Both the position numbers and the translations under genes were made by a program. Below the pieces are notes generated by a model, which ran no database searches, had not been told where the DNA came from, and saw only the letters and a program-made list of their open reading frames with translations. This document shows positions 8,701-19,900 of a stretch of 41,700 nucleotides of DNA, piece by piece (position 1 is the first letter of the stretch; each line of letters opens with the position of its first letter). Source of the DNA: an uncultured Prevotella sp. (lineage in GTDB: Bacteria > Bacteroidota > Bacteroidia > Bacteroidales > Bacteroidaceae). The stretch lies in NCBI GenBank assembly GCA_945869265.1, contig CAMBOI010000027.1:1-41700 (forward strand), given 5' to 3'.

Positions 8701-9516
8701 ATGGACGAAAATACAACAAAGGAGTGCATGGTGCTCCGTACTGAAGGCCTCGTTAAGCAATATGGAAAGCGTACTGTCGTCAACGATGTCTCAATAAATG
8801 TTAGGCAAGGTGAGATTGTAGGATTGCTTGGCCCCAATGGTGCAGGCAAGACCACGTCATTCTATATGACAACTGGATTGATAGTGCCGAATGCCGGTCA
8901 CATCTATCTCGACGACCTTGACATCACCAAGTTCCCTGTTTATAAGCGAGCACGTGCCGGTATTGGATATTTGGCACAGGAAGCCAGCGTGTTCCGCAAG
9001 ATGAGTGTTGAGGACAATATTATGTCGGTGCTTGAGATGACAGGCAAGCCTCGCGCCTATCAGCTTGAGAAACTTGAGAGTCTGATAGCAGAGTTCCGTC
9101 TGCAGAAGGTACGCAAGAATAATGGCGACCAATTGTCGGGAGGCGAGCGTCGCCGCACCGAGATAGCCCGCTGTCTTGCCATCGACCCTAAGTTTATTAT
9201 GCTCGACGAACCGTTTGCAGGAGTCGATCCTATTGCCGTTGAGGATATCCAGCAGATAGTGTGGAAGCTCAAGGACCGTAATATCGGTATCCTTATCACC
9301 GACCATAACGTGCAGGAAACGCTTAGCATAACCGACCGTGCTTATCTGCTTTTTGAGGGGCGCATCCTGTTTCAGGGCAGTCCCGAGGAATTGGCTGAAA
9401 ACAAAATTGTCCGCGAGAAGTATCTCAGTAACAGTTTTGTGTTGCGCAAGAAGGATTTCCAACTCATGGAAGAGGAACGCAAGGCCAAAGAAGCGCGCGA
9501 AAGCGACGGATTATGA
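8701..9516 (+). CDS. lptB: Lipopolysaccharide export ATPase LptB
   Basis: LptB is the cytoplasmic ATPase that powers LPS transport to the outer membrane through LptFGC. From ATG 8701 the product has 271 residues. Motifs are Walker [11 protein letters not shown]-loop region [12 protein letters not shown], signature LSGGERRR, Walker [14 protein letters not shown] and H-loop ITDHNV. YLAQE.S.FR and GGERRR.EIARCLA are LptB-specific. The frame is open back to 8395, but the consensus promoter ends at 8680, so the short start is used. LptF/G are not in the window. It diverges from the mla genes, another envelope-lipid transport system. Confidence 0.95.
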   Translation: MDENTTKECMVLRTEGLVKQYGKRTVVNDVSINVRQGEIVGLLGPNGAGKTTSFYMTTGLIVPNAGHIYLDDLDITKFPVYKRARAGIGYLAQEASVFRKMSVEDNIMSVLEMTGKPRAYQLEKLESLIAEFRLQKVRKNNGDQLSGGERRRTEIARCLAIDPKFIMLDEPFAGVDPIAVEDIQQIVWKLKDRNIGILITDHNVQETLSITDRAYLLFEGRILFQGSPEELAENKIVREKYLSNSFVLRKKDFQLMEEERKAKEARESDGL

Positions 9517-9569
9517 GCCGAAAATGGTTAAAAACTGCAAAAAAATGCCGATATTCGCTCAATTATATG

Positions 9570-9577
9570 TAACTTTG
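9570..9577 (+). promoter_or_regulatory. tig promoter -7 box
   Basis: TAACTTTG lies 48 bp before the trigger factor start. The -33 box is not clear. Confidence 0.6.
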
Positions 9578-9624
9578 CACCTCAATTTGAATAACAATAA
9601 TAATATATAACAGAAAAAAGAAAG

Positions 9625-10989
9625 ATGAACATTTCATTTGAAAATCCAGACAAAATCAATGGAGTGCTGAAAGTCACCATTGAGAAGGATGACTATCAGG
9701 GTGAGGTAGATAAGACCCTGAAGAATTATCGTAAGCAGGCCAACATCCCAGGTTTCCGCAAGGGTCAGGCCCCGATAGGTATGATTAAACGTCAGTTTGG
9801 CGCCCAGGTCAAGATGGACGTTATCAATAAGATGTTGGGTGAAAAGCTCAATGGTTATATCATTGACAACAAGATTGCCATGCTTGGCAATCCTCTGCCC
9901 AATGCAGCTCAGGTAGAGCAGGATTTGGAGAAGGACGGTCCCTTTGAGTTTGTATTCGATATTGCCGTTGCTCCTGAAATCAACGTAGAGATTAACGACA
10001 AGGACACCATCGACCATTATTCTATCGAGGTTGACGACAAGCTCGTTGACCAGCAGGTGGATATGTTCAGAAGCCGTTCGGGTCACTACGACAAGGTGGA
10101 TAGCTATGATGCAGCCCAGAATGATATGCTCAAGGGCGACCTTCGCGAGCTTGATGCCGATGGCAATGCCAAGGAAGATGGTATCGTAGTAGAGCAGGCA
10201 GTGCTGATGCCCGAATATATTAAGGTGGAAGATCAGCAGAAGCTGTTTGATGGTGCCAAGGTGGGCAGTGTCATCACCTTCAATCCCAAGAAGGCATATC
10301 CAGAGAACAATGCAGAGATCAAGTCATTGCTTAAGATTAGCGACGAGCAGGCCGAGGCTCTTGAGTCCGACTTCACATATCTCGTCACCGAGGTGTCTCG
10401 CTTTATCAAGGCCGACGTCAACCAGGAGCTTTTCGACCAGGTGTATGGTGAGGGCAACGTCAAGGACGAGGCAGATTTCCGCCAGAAGGTGGCTGACTCT
10501 ATCAAGGCACAGTTTGCCAACGACGAGGAGTTCAAGTTTATGCTCGACCTTCGCAAGTATGCCGAGAACAAGGTTGGCGAACTCACCTTCCCCGAGGAAC
10601 TTCTCAAGCGCATCATGAAGAGCAACAATCCCGACAAGGATGACAAGTTCATCGAGGACAACTTTGCAGCCAGTGTCAACGAGCTCAAGTGGAGCCTCAT
10701 AAAGGATTCACTTTTGAAGAGCAACAATGTCAAGGTTGACAAGGACGACGTTCTCAAGGTATGCAAGGATGTTGCCCGCATGCAGTTTGCCCAGTATGGC
10801 ATGAGCAATGTGCCCGACGAGTATCTCGACAATTACGTTCAGCAGATGATGAAGGACGAGAAGAGTTTCGAACCGTACGTTGAGCGTGCATCAGATGTAA
10901 AACTTGCAGAAGCACTCAAAAAAGTCGTTAAATTGAACGAAAAAACGGTCTCTTTGGACGAGTTTAACAAGTTAATGTCAGAAAAATAA
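9625..10989 (+). CDS. tig: Trigger factor (ribosome-associated chaperone)
   Basis: This 454-residue product is a trigger-factor chaperone that binds nascent chains at the ribosome exit. The N-terminal ribosome-binding domain shows the signature IPGFRKGQAPIGMI (about residues 41-54; canonical GFRxGxxP). A divergent peptidyl-prolyl-isomerase-like middle region follows (about 150-260), then a helical C-terminal chaperone domain rich in Asp/Lys. Bacteroidetes trigger factors often have degenerate PPIase domains. clpP and clpX follow, the classic tig-clpP-clpX order, although a strong hairpin separates tig from clpP. Confidence 0.95.
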   Translation: MNISFENPDKINGVLKVTIEKDDYQGEVDKTLKNYRKQANIPGFRKGQAPIGMIKRQFGAQVKMDVINKMLGEKLNGYIIDNKIAMLGNPLPNAAQVEQDLEKDGPFEFVFDIAVAPEINVEINDKDTIDHYSIEVDDKLVDQQVDMFRSRSGHYDKVDSYDAAQNDMLKGDLRELDADGNAKEDGIVVEQAVLMPEYIKVEDQQKLFDGAKVGSVITFNPKKAYPENNAEIKSLLKISDEQAEALESDFTYLVTEVSRFIKADVNQELFDQVYGEGNVKDEADFRQKVADSIKAQFANDEEFKFMLDLRKYAENKVGELTFPEELLKRIMKSNNPDKDDKFIEDNFAASVNELKWSLIKDSLLKSNNVKVDKDDVLKVCKDVARMQFAQYGMSNVPDEYLDNYVQQMMKDEKSFEPYVERASDVKLAEALKKVVKLNEKTVSLDEFNKLMSEK

Positions 10990-11017
10990 GATTTTTTAGG
11001 AAAAAAAACTAATAAAA

Positions 11018-11090
11018 TAGAAGGTTATCGACTTTTTTTATTAATTTTGTTCCACGAACGAAATGAAAAGGTCGGTAGCCTTCTATTTTT
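11018..11090 (+). terminator. Long-stem terminator between tig and clpP
   Basis: TAGAAGGTTATCGACTTTT (from 11018) pairs imperfectly with AAAAGGTCGGTAGCCTTCTA, followed by TTTTTG. It should end most tig transcription; no consensus clpP promoter is obvious. Confidence 0.65.
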
Positions 11091-11127
11091 GTCAATATAT
11101 AATACGTAAAAACGATTTGAAACATAT

Positions 11128-11820
11128 ATGAGAACTATGAATGATTTTAGAAAATATGCAACCAAGCATCTTGGCATTAACGGGATGGTTTTGGATGATG
11201 TAGTGAGCCAGCAGGCTCAGTATCTCAACCCCTATATTTTGGAGGAGAGACAACTTAATGTGACTCAGATGGACGTGTTCTCACGTCTTATGATGGATCG
11301 TATTATTTTCCTTGGTACGCAGATAGACGACTATACAGCCAATACCCTTCAGGCTCAGTTGCTCTATCTTGACTCGGTTGACCCCGGCAAGGATATCTCA
11401 ATCTATATCAATTCGCCTGGCGGCAGTGTGACTGCTGGATTAGGTATCTACGACACCATGCAGTTTATCAGCAGTGATGTCGCCACCATCTGCACGGGTA
11501 TGGCAGCCTCAATGGGAGCCGTGCTTCTGGTTGCAGGTCAGGAGGGCAAGCGTTCAGCCCTTCCCCATAGTCGTGTGATGATCCACCAGCCTCTTGGCGG
11601 TGTTCAGGGTCAGGCTTCGGATATTGAGATTGAGGCAAAGGAGATTATGAAGTTCAAGAAGGAGCTCTACACAATTATCTCCAATCACTCACACACACCC
11701 TTCGACAAGGTGTGGAATGATTCCGATCGCAACTATTGGATGACAGCAGATGAAGCTCGTGAATATGGAATGATTGACAAGGTTCTTATAAGAAAGAATA
11801 GTGATGAGGAAAACGTGTAG
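11128..11820 (+). CDS. clpP: ATP-dependent Clp protease proteolytic subunit
   Basis: ClpP is a serine protease forming the tetradecameric core that degrades substrates fed by ClpX. The 230-residue product shows Ser128 in GMAASMG, His153 in MIHQPLGG and a probable Asp202 in the NDSDRN region. YINSPGGSV forms the oxyanion strand. An N-terminal extension of about 30 residues relative to E. coli is usual in Bacteroidetes. clpX overlaps its 3' end, so the two are translationally coupled. Confidence 0.96.
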   Translation: MRTMNDFRKYATKHLGINGMVLDDVVSQQAQYLNPYILEERQLNVTQMDVFSRLMMDRIIFLGTQIDDYTANTLQAQLLYLDSVDPGKDISIYINSPGGSVTAGLGIYDTMQFISSDVATICTGMAASMGAVLLVAGQEGKRSALPHSRVMIHQPLGGVQGQASDIEIEAKEIMKFKKELYTIISNHSHTPFDKVWNDSDRNYWMTADEAREYGMIDKVLIRKNSDEENV

Positions 11821-13024
11821 TTTTTGCGGACGAAGTGATAAGGATGTAACGTTGATGATAACAGGCATTAGCGGTAATATCTGCAACTTCTGTACTGAGC
11901 AGGCTTACAAGATCTTGCAGGAGTCAAACAAGGCTGCTGTTAATAAGGTGAAAGAGAAAGCCAGCAAGGATCTGAAGGTTCCCAAGCCCAAGGAGATAAA
12001 GGCCTATCTCGACCAGTACGTCATTGGTCAGGATGATGCCAAGCGTTTCCTCGCCGTTGCCGTGTATAATCATTACAAGCGATTGAAGCAGCCCGAAGAC
12101 CCCGATGGTGTCGAGATAGAGAAGAGCAACATCGTAATGGTGGGTAGCACTGGAACGGGTAAGACACTCCTTGCACGCACCATAGCCAAACTTCTCGATG
12201 TGCCTTTCACCATTGTCGATGCCACGGTGTTCACCGAGGCAGGCTATGTTGGCGAGGACGTCGAGAGCATATTGTCGCGCCTTCTGCAGGTGGCTGACTA
12301 TAACGTGGAGGCAGCCCAGCGCGGAATTGTGTTTATCGATGAGATCGACAAGATTGCACGCAAGGGCGACAACCCCTCCATCACCCGCGATGTGAGTGGC
12401 GAGGGAGTTCAGCAGTCTATGCTCAAACTTCTTGAGGGCACCGTGGTGAATGTCCCGCCAAAGGGAGGTCGCAAGCATCCCGATCAGGACTATATCCATG
12501 TTGATACTCGCAATATCCTCTTTATATGCGGAGGTGCTTTCGACGGCATAGAGCGCAAGATAGCCCAGCGTCTCAACACCCATTCCGTTGGTTTCGACTC
12601 CGTGCTCAACAACAAGAAGTTCGACAAGGGCAACATGATGCAATACATTCAGCCCGACGACTTGAAGTCATTCGGTCTTATTCCCGAACTCATCGGACGT
12701 CTTCCTGTGCTCACCTATCTCAATCCTCTCGACCGCGATGCCCTTGAGAAAATATTGAAGGAGCCCAAGAATTCGATTATCAAGCAATACCAGAAGCTCT
12801 TTGAGATGGATGGCGTCAAACTCATGTTTGATGAAGATGCTCTGCAGTTTATCATAGATAAGGCAGTGAGCTACAAGCTCGGTGCCCGCGGACTTCGTTC
12901 GATAGTTGAGTCAATAATGACCGACGCCATGTTTGAGGCACCTTCTTCTCGCAAGAAGACTTTCACTGTCACCCGTGAGTACGCCGAGCGCCAACTCCAG
13001 AAAGACAGTTCTTTTGCAGTATAA
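11804..13024 (+). CDS. clpX: Clp protease ATP-binding subunit ClpX
   Basis: ClpX is the AAA+ unfoldase partner of ClpP. From ATG 11804 the product has 406 residues. An N-terminal zinc-binding domain (CSFCGR, CNFC) precedes the AAA+ core with Walker A GSTGTGKT, Walker [10 protein letters not shown], an [22 protein letters not shown] pore region and a sensor-2 GARGLR motif. A GTG at 11801 is in frame, but ATG 11804 matches the family start MRKTCSFCG. It overlaps clpP by 17 nt. Confidence 0.96.
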   Translation: MRKTCSFCGRSDKDVTLMITGISGNICNFCTEQAYKILQESNKAAVNKVKEKASKDLKVPKPKEIKAYLDQYVIGQDDAKRFLAVAVYNHYKRLKQPEDPDGVEIEKSNIVMVGSTGTGKTLLARTIAKLLDVPFTIVDATVFTEAGYVGEDVESILSRLLQVADYNVEAAQRGIVFIDEIDKIARKGDNPSITRDVSGEGVQQSMLKLLEGTVVNVPPKGGRKHPDQDYIHVDTRNILFICGGAFDGIERKIAQRLNTHSVGFDSVLNNKKFDKGNMMQYIQPDDLKSFGLIPELIGRLPVLTYLNPLDRDALEKILKEPKNSIIKQYQKLFEMDGVKLMFDEDALQFIIDKAVSYKLGARGLRSIVESIMTDAMFEAPSSRKKTFTVTREYAERQLQKDSSFAV

Positions 13025-13047
13025 TACTATTAGAAATTCATATTGTT

Positions 13048-15228
13048 ATGGCAGACAAGAAAAATTTAACAATAGCACTGAAGAAATACTTCGGTTTTGA
13101 CAAATTCAAGGGCGACCAGGAAGCCATCATCAGTAATCTGCTTGATGGCAATGACACATTCGTGCTTATGCCAACCGGAGGAGGCAAGTCTCTCTGTTAT
13201 CAGTTGCCGTCCTTGTTGATGGAAGGAACTGCCATCGTTATATCGCCTCTTATTGCGCTGATGAAGAACCAAGTGGATGTAATGTGCAATCTGAGCGAGA
13301 ACGAGGGAGTTGCCCATTACATCAATTCTTCTCTCAATAAGGCCGCCATCGACCTTGTAAAGAGTGACATCACAAATGGCGTGTGCAAGTTGCTTTATGT
13401 TGCACCCGAGTCGCTCACCAAGGAAGAGTATGTCGAATTCCTTAAGACGGTGAAGATATCGTTCTATGCCGTTGACGAGGCACACTGTATCTCGGAGTGG
13501 GGACATGATTTTCGTCCCGAATATCGTCGCATCCGTCCGATAATCAATGAGATAGGTCAGGCACCGGTGATAGCTCTTACAGCCACTGCCACCGACAAGG
13601 TGCGCACCGACATCAAAAAGAGCCTTGGCATTGTGGATGCCAAGGAGTATAAGAGTTCGTTCAATCGTCCCAACCTCTATTATGAGGTAAGGTCGAAGAC
13701 GAAGGATGTTGACAAGGATATAGTGCGCTTTATCCGTCAACATCAGGGTAAGAGTGGTATTATATATTGCCTTTCGCGCAAGAAGGTGGAAGATCTTGCC
13801 GACATCCTCCGCGCCAATGACATTAAGGCGGCTGCCTATCATGCAGGTCTCGACACGGCAACGCGCTCTCAGACTCAGGATGATTTCCTTATGGAGAAGA
13901 TTGACGTTATTGTGGCTACTATAGCCTTTGGTATGGGAATCGACAAACCCGATGTGCGTTTCGTCATCCACTACGATATCCCCAAGAGTCTTGAGGGTTA
14001 TTATCAGGAGACCGGACGTGCAGGGCGTGATGGCGGCGAAGGAGTGTGCCTTGCCTTCTATAGTCATAAAGATCTTGACAAACTCGACAAGTTTATGGAG
14101 GGCAAACCAGTAGCCGAACAAGATATCGGTCGCCAACTCTTACAGGAGACCGCTGCATACGCCGAGTCTTCGGTGTGCCGACGAAAGATGTTGCTTCATT
14201 ATTTCGGTGAGAGTTACGACAAGGACAATTGCGGCAACTGCGACAACTGCCTCCATCCCAAGAAGAAGATAGCTGCCGAAAAACAGCTTGTAATGGCTCT
14301 CCAGGCCATCCTTGCCATTAAGGAGAATTTCCGCGAGGACTATGTCATCGACTTTATCACAGGACGCGAGACCGACGAGGTGCTTGCTCATAAGCATCAT
14401 AATCTGGAGGAGTTCGGTATTGGTGAGGATGAGGACGACAAGATATGGAGTCCGCTAATCCGTCAGGCTCTTATTGCTGGCTATCTCAAGAAGGATGTTG
14501 AGAACTATGGTTTGCTGAAAGTGACCTCTTCGGGCAAGAAATACATCAAGAAGCCCCTTCCTTTCCAGATAGTGCTCAACAACGAGTTCAGTGAGGACGA
14601 CGACAATTCCGAGAATGCCATAACCACCAGTGCTCTCGACCCCACACTTGCATCCATGCTCCGAGATCTCCGCAAGAAGGTGTCCAAGAGGATGGAGCGT
14701 CCTCCCTATGTCATCTTCCAGGATGTGTCTATTGAGCAGATGGCTACCGACTATCCTATAACGCTTGAGGAATTGAAGAGTATCCAGGGTGTTGGCGAGG
14801 GTAAGACGCGCCAGCCATACGCCAAGGAATTTGTCGAGCTCATCAAGCGTTATTGCGAGGAGAACGACATTGTTCGCCAATCCGACCTTCGTGTGCGCAC
14901 AGTTGCCAAGAAGTCAATGCTCAAGGTGAGCATCATCCAGAGCATCGACCGCCAGATAGCCCTCGACGACATTGCCAATGCCAAGGGTATCGACTTTGAC
15001 GAGATGCTCGATGAGGTAGAGGCAATCGTATATTCAGGCACCAAGCTCAATATCGATTACTTCCTTGAGGAGGTGATGGATGAAGACCATGTTGATGACA
15101 TATACGAGTATTTCAGGGAGTCGGACACCGACAACCTGCAGGTTGCCATCGACGAGCTTGGCGACGAGTATTCTGAGGATGAGATACGACTTGTGCGAAT
15201 CAAGTTTATCTCTGAAATGGCAAACTGA
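13048..15228 (+). CDS. recQ: ATP-dependent DNA helicase RecQ
   Basis: This 726-residue 3'-5' superfamily 2 helicase acts in recombination and fork repair. The helicase core has MPTGGGKSLCYQ (motif I), DEAHCISEWGHDFRPEY (motif II and aromatic loop), TATAT (III), GIIYCLSRK (IV) and QETGRAGRDG (VI). The RecQ-C zinc site is visible as CRRKMLLHYFGE followed by CGNCDNC. A winged-helix region and an HRDC domain around residues 550-630 (QDVSIEQMAT, IQGVGEGK) follow, plus an acidic C-terminal extension. Length is typical of Bacteroidales RecQ. Confidence 0.95.
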   Translation: MADKKNLTIALKKYFGFDKFKGDQEAIISNLLDGNDTFVLMPTGGGKSLCYQLPSLLMEGTAIVISPLIALMKNQVDVMCNLSENEGVAHYINSSLNKAAIDLVKSDITNGVCKLLYVAPESLTKEEYVEFLKTVKISFYAVDEAHCISEWGHDFRPEYRRIRPIINEIGQAPVIALTATATDKVRTDIKKSLGIVDAKEYKSSFNRPNLYYEVRSKTKDVDKDIVRFIRQHQGKSGIIYCLSRKKVEDLADILRANDIKAAAYHAGLDTATRSQTQDDFLMEKIDVIVATIAFGMGIDKPDVRFVIHYDIPKSLEGYYQETGRAGRDGGEGVCLAFYSHKDLDKLDKFMEGKPVAEQDIGRQLLQETAAYAESSVCRRKMLLHYFGESYDKDNCGNCDNCLHPKKKIAAEKQLVMALQAILAIKENFREDYVIDFITGRETDEVLAHKHHNLEEFGIGEDEDDKIWSPLIRQALIAGYLKKDVENYGLLKVTSSGKKYIKKPLPFQIVLNNEFSEDDDNSENAITTSALDPTLASMLRDLRKKVSKRMERPPYVIFQDVSIEQMATDYPITLEELKSIQGVGEGKTRQPYAKEFVELIKRYCEENDIVRQSDLRVRTVAKKSMLKVSIIQSIDRQIALDDIANAKGIDFDEMLDEVEAIVYSGTKLNIDYFLEEVMDEDHVDDIYEYFRESDTDNLQVAIDELGDEYSEDEIRLVRIKFISEMAN

Positions 15229-15279
15229 TATTTGAATGAAGAGTGAAGAATGAAGAATGAAGAAAGGCTTCGCAATATA

Positions 15280-16530
15280 ATGCAATATATAATCAAAGCA
15301 CCGTCCACATTGAATGCAGATGTGAAATTGCCGGCATCCAAGAGCATAGGCAACAGGGCATTGGTAATTAATGCCCTTGCTGGCGGCACTGCTATGCCGG
15401 ACAATCTCTCCGACTGCGACGACACCGATGTCATGATTCGCGCTTTGCGCGACATGCCATACGAGATTGACATTAAGGCAGCGGGCACGGCCATGCGTTT
15501 TATGACAGCCTATCTTGCCGCCACTCCTGGCAAGCATGTCATAACAGGCACTGAGCGCATGCGCCATCGTCCGATAGCCATTCTCGTGGATGCCTTGCGC
15601 AGTCTCGGGGCACATATAGAATACGTTGACGAAGAGGGATACCCTCCACTGCGTATTGAGGGTAGGCGTCTTTATGGTCGTCAACTCGACATTCCCGGCA
15701 ATGTCAGTTCGCAGTATATCTCAGCGTTGCTTATGATAGCCCCCACTCTCACGAGCGACCTTGAACTGCGTCTCACCGGCGAGATTTTCTCCCGCCCCTA
15801 TATCGACCTCACGCTCTGGATGATGAAGGAGTATGGAGCTGTGGCCGAATGGAAGGATATAGATACAATCCTTGTAAAGGCACAACCCTATGTCTCTCGT
15901 CCTTATTATATAGAGAATGACTGGAGTGCAGCCTCCTATTGGTATGAGATGATGGCAGTCAGCGGTGGAGAGTATGATGAAGTAGTGCTTGAGGGTCTCA
16001 ATGATGGCAGCAAGCAGGGCGACTCCATGTCACGCTATATCTTCAGCCTCCTTGGTGTAAAGACCACCTTCGAACCGTCGTCCTTGCCCGGTATGCAGCG
16101 AGTCAGACTACGCAACAAGGGTCACTGTGTGCCTCGTCTTGAGTATGACTTTGTCAATGCTCCCGACCTTGCGCAGACCTTTGTCGTCACTTGTCTTGCC
16201 CTCAATGTGCCCTTTGTGTTCTCAGGTCTCAAAACCCTGAAGATCAAGGAGACCGACCGTATAGAGGCGCTCAAGACCGAGGCTCGCAAATTGGGATATG
16301 TGCTTCATGATGTTGATAACAGTCAACTGATATGGGATGGTGAGAGATGCGAACCCCAGCAAAATGTGGCCATCGACACCTACGAAGATCATCGCATGGC
16401 ACTTGCCTTTGCCCCCTTGTCTTTCGTGATGCCAGAAATCCGTATCAATGCCCCGCATGTTGTCACCAAGTCATATCCCCATTATTGGACTGACCTCTGC
16501 AGTGCGGGTTTTGAAATCACCGAAGGTTAG
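15280..16530 (+). CDS. aroA: 3-phosphoshikimate 1-carboxyvinyltransferase (EPSP synthase)
   Basis: AroA joins PEP to shikimate-3-phosphate in aromatic amino-acid synthesis. From ATG 15280 the product has 416 residues. Motifs are PASKSIGNRAL near the N-terminus, AAGTAMRFMTA, TGTERMRHRPI, SSQYISALLM, the KIKETDRIEALKTE lysine/arginine loop and YEDHRMALAFA. It is slightly shorter than enterobacterial AroA (427), as usual in Bacteroidetes. The open frame begins at 15250, but those first ten residues look like read-through of spacer sequence. Confidence 0.94.
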   Translation: MQYIIKAPSTLNADVKLPASKSIGNRALVINALAGGTAMPDNLSDCDDTDVMIRALRDMPYEIDIKAAGTAMRFMTAYLAATPGKHVITGTERMRHRPIAILVDALRSLGAHIEYVDEEGYPPLRIEGRRLYGRQLDIPGNVSSQYISALLMIAPTLTSDLELRLTGEIFSRPYIDLTLWMMKEYGAVAEWKDIDTILVKAQPYVSRPYYIENDWSAASYWYEMMAVSGGEYDEVVLEGLNDGSKQGDSMSRYIFSLLGVKTTFEPSSLPGMQRVRLRNKGHCVPRLEYDFVNAPDLAQTFVVTCLALNVPFVFSGLKTLKIKETDRIEALKTEARKLGYVLHDVDNSQLIWDGERCEPQQNVAIDTYEDHRMALAFAPLSFVMPEIRINAPHVVTKSYPHYWTDLCSAGFEITEG

Positions 16531-16535
16531 AGCCC

Positions 16536-16937
16536 ATGACAGTAGTGGTTGTTCTCTTGCTCTCGCTTTTGGCTTTGGGATTGTTGGCAGCCGTGTGGAG
16601 TCGCTTTTCGTCATCTGCGGATGGCGAGTCCGATGCCATCGTAACCCGTCCCACCTGCGCCACATGCAATGGCGAGGACACACGTTGTGAGCAGGAGTGT
16701 ATGATGGAGGCTGCCACACGCGAGGTGGAGTACTATGATGATGAGGAACTCGACCGCTACCGTGGCCGACCCTCAGATTGCTATACCGATGCCGAGGCTG
16801 ATGATTTCCGCGACGTGCTGATGAGCATGTCGCAGTCGGATGCAAAGGGATGGAACCGCAGTCTGATATTAAGGGGAATAAATGTCCCCGACCAGATAAA
16901 AGATGAACTCTTATTGATGATAGATGGGGATTCTTGA
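16536..16937 (+). CDS. Small membrane-anchored protein of unknown function
   Basis: This 133-residue product has an N-terminal hydrophobic segment (about residues 2-24) and a soluble domain. A cysteine cluster CATC..12..CEQEC could bind metal or form disulfides. The following acidic helical region (DDEELDRYR, DAEADDFRDVLMSM) ends in RGINVPDQIKDELLLMI. It starts 6 bp after aroA and overlaps the permease gene by 14 nt, so it is probably co-transcribed. I do not recognise the family with confidence. Confidence 0.75.
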   Translation: MTVVVVLLLSLLALGLLAAVWSRFSSSADGESDAIVTRPTCATCNGEDTRCEQECMMEAATREVEYYDDEELDRYRGRPSDCYTDAEADDFRDVLMSMSQSDAKGWNRSLILRGINVPDQIKDELLLMIDGDS

Positions 16938-19900
16938 ATATGCCTTCTTCCAAAATGCCCTTATGGGGTGTCTGCTGGCAAGCATCTTGTGCGGCATTGT
17001 GGGCACGTATATCGTCACCCGCCGCCTTGTGTTTATCAGTGGGGGTATAACCCATGCCTCTTTTGGAGGCATAGGCCTTGGCGTATGTCTTGGTTTCAAT
17101 CCCGTTCTTTCTGCAATGGTGTTTGCCGTTGTCAGTGCATGTGGCGTGCAGTGGGTGTCAACCCGTGGGCGCATTAGGGAAGACTCAGCCATTGCCCTCT
17201 TTTGGACATTGGGAATGAGCGTCGGCATTATCTGCTGTTTTCTCACTCCCGGTTTCATGCCCGACCTTCCGTCCTATCTCTTCGGTAGTGTCCTCACCAT
17301 AGGCACTCCCGACCTCATTCTGCTCTCTTTGGTGACGGCGGTAGTTGTGCTCTTCTTCGCCTCCCTTTGGCGCACTGTTGTGGCAGTGTCCTTCGACCCC
17401 GTGTTTGCCCGCTCTCGTCGTCTGCCGGTCGGCTTGATTGAGTATGTTATGATGGTGATAATAGCCGTCACGATTGTGTCCACCCTCCGTCTTGTTGGCG
17501 TGGTGCTTGCCATCAGTCTGCTCACCGTGCCTCAGATGACAGCCAACCTCTTCACCTACGACTATCGCCGCATGATGATGCTCAGCATATTGTTTGGTGC
17601 AGTATATAGTGTTATTGGTCTCACCATTGCCTATTGGATAAATGTGCCTTCGGGCGCATCCATTATTTTTGTTTCCATTGTGGGCTATGGTCTTTGCCGC
17701 CTGTTGTTGTCATGCTGTCGTTGTGCTGCGGTCTCATTGCTTCTGTTGACTGTCATGATGCTTAGCGGTTGCTCTTCCAAGAAGAACACGGCATCCACCC
17801 GTTGGTGGCAGTCATTCAACACCCGCTATAATGTGTATTTCAATGGCAGTCAGGCTTTCATCGAGGGAGCCCAGGAGAAGGAGTCGTCATCTGTCGATGA
17901 CTACACCACGTTATTGCCGCTCTATCAGGTGGGCAATAAGAACAATCGCGACATAGGCAAGGCCAAGTTCGATGTAGCCATCCTTAAGGCCGAGAAAGCC
18001 ATCAAGCTCCATAGTATAAAGCGGCGCCCGGAGTGGAATAAGAGCCGTCGCAAGACAGCCAAGGACATCGAGTGGTTGGGGCGTCGCGAGTATAATCCAT
18101 TCATGTGGAAGGCATGGCTCCTGCTTGGCAAGTCACAGTTTCAGAAAGGAAGTTTCGATGAGGCTGCCGCCACCTTTTCTTATATGTCGCGCCTCTATTC
18201 CACCCAACCATCCATCAGCGGCATTGCCAATGCATGGCTTGTGCGTAGTTATGCCGAACAAGACTGGCTCTATGAGGCCGACGATGTCATCACCCGTCAG
18301 CGTCGCGACACAATCCACTATCGTGCTGTGGCCGACTGGGACTATGCCCTTACCGACTACTATCTCCATGCTTCCGACTATGCCAATGCCGCCAAGTCTC
18401 TGCGTCGTGTCATCCGTCATGAGCGTCGTCGCCTGCTCAAGGCACGCCAATGGTTTCTGATGGGACAGTTGCTTACTCAGCTTGGCAATCCTTCAGCCGC
18501 CTATGATGCCTATCGCCATGTCGTGCGTCTCAATCCCCCCTATCAGCTTGCCTTTAATGCCCGCATAGCCCAAACCGAGGTTATGGCATCCTCCAATTCC
18601 AAGAAGATGATCTCGCGATTGCGACGTATGGCAGCCTCTGATAATAACAAGGATTATCTCGACCAGGTGTATTATGCCATTGGCAACATACATCTTTCCC
18701 GCAAAGATACACTCAATGCCATTGCCGCCTACGAGAAAGGTGTGGCAAAAGCCACCCGTAGTGGAATAGAGAAAGGAGTGTTGCTGCTTACTCTCGGTAA
18801 CATCTATTGGCAGCGCGAGTCGTATTCCGATGCACGCCGTTGCTATGGCGAGGCCATCGGACTGCTTGATCGCGACCGTCCTGACTACGACGTCCTGTCA
18901 CATCGTTCGCAGGTGCTCGACGAACTCGTTCCCCACACTGATGCCATCCATCTTCAGGACTCGCTCCAAAGCCTTGTTGCCATGCCCGAAGCCGAGCGCA
19001 ATGCCGCCATCGACAGGGTGATAGATGCTCTTAAGAAGAAGGAGAAGGAAGAACGCCGGCGTCAACAGACGCTCGAAGCCGAGCAACAGGAGGGGATTCA
19101 GTCAGCCATGTCGGGCACAGGTCAGCGCACTCCCAAACCTTTCGCCGCGCCCTCAGCCGCTAAAGGCGAGAGTGGAGTATGGTATTTCTACAATCCCATG
19201 GCAGTCAGTCAGGGCAAGACCCTCTTCCAGCAGCAATGGGGTAGGCGAGAGAACATCGACGATTGGCAGCGCGTCAATCGCACCGTCCTCAAAATGGATT
19301 CCGATGACACAGCCTCTTCTTCAGATGCATCCTCATCAGATGTGTCCTCATCAGCTGATTCCCTTTCAATATCTCCCTCCGATTCCTTATCGTCAACCCC
19401 CTACACCCGCGATTACTACATCGCCCAACTTCCCTTCACCCCCGAACAAAAGGAAGCCAGCGATGCCGTCATCATGGATGCACTGTATAATTCAGGTGTT
19501 ATTTTCAAGGACAAACTCGATAATCTTCCTCTTGCCGAGAAGCAGTTCTCGCGTCTGCTCAATCATTATCCCCAATGGCAACGAGCCGACGAGACCCTCT
19601 ATCATCTGTTCCTTCTCTACTCTCGTCAAAATGCTCCCGATAGAGCCTCGGAATGTGTGTCATTACTTGAGCAGCATTATCCCGAAAGCCAGTGGACACA
19701 ACTCCTCACCGACCCTCATTTCGTGGAGAACGCCCGTTTTGGGGTGCATATCGAGGATTCGCTCTATGCCGCCACCTATCAGGCGTTCAAGGACGACCGC
19801 CGCGATGATGTGCTCGCCAATGCCTTGATCTCTGAGACGCGTTTCCCTCAGGGAGCTAATAGGGCAAAGGTGATTTTCATCAAGGGTATGACCCTTCTCA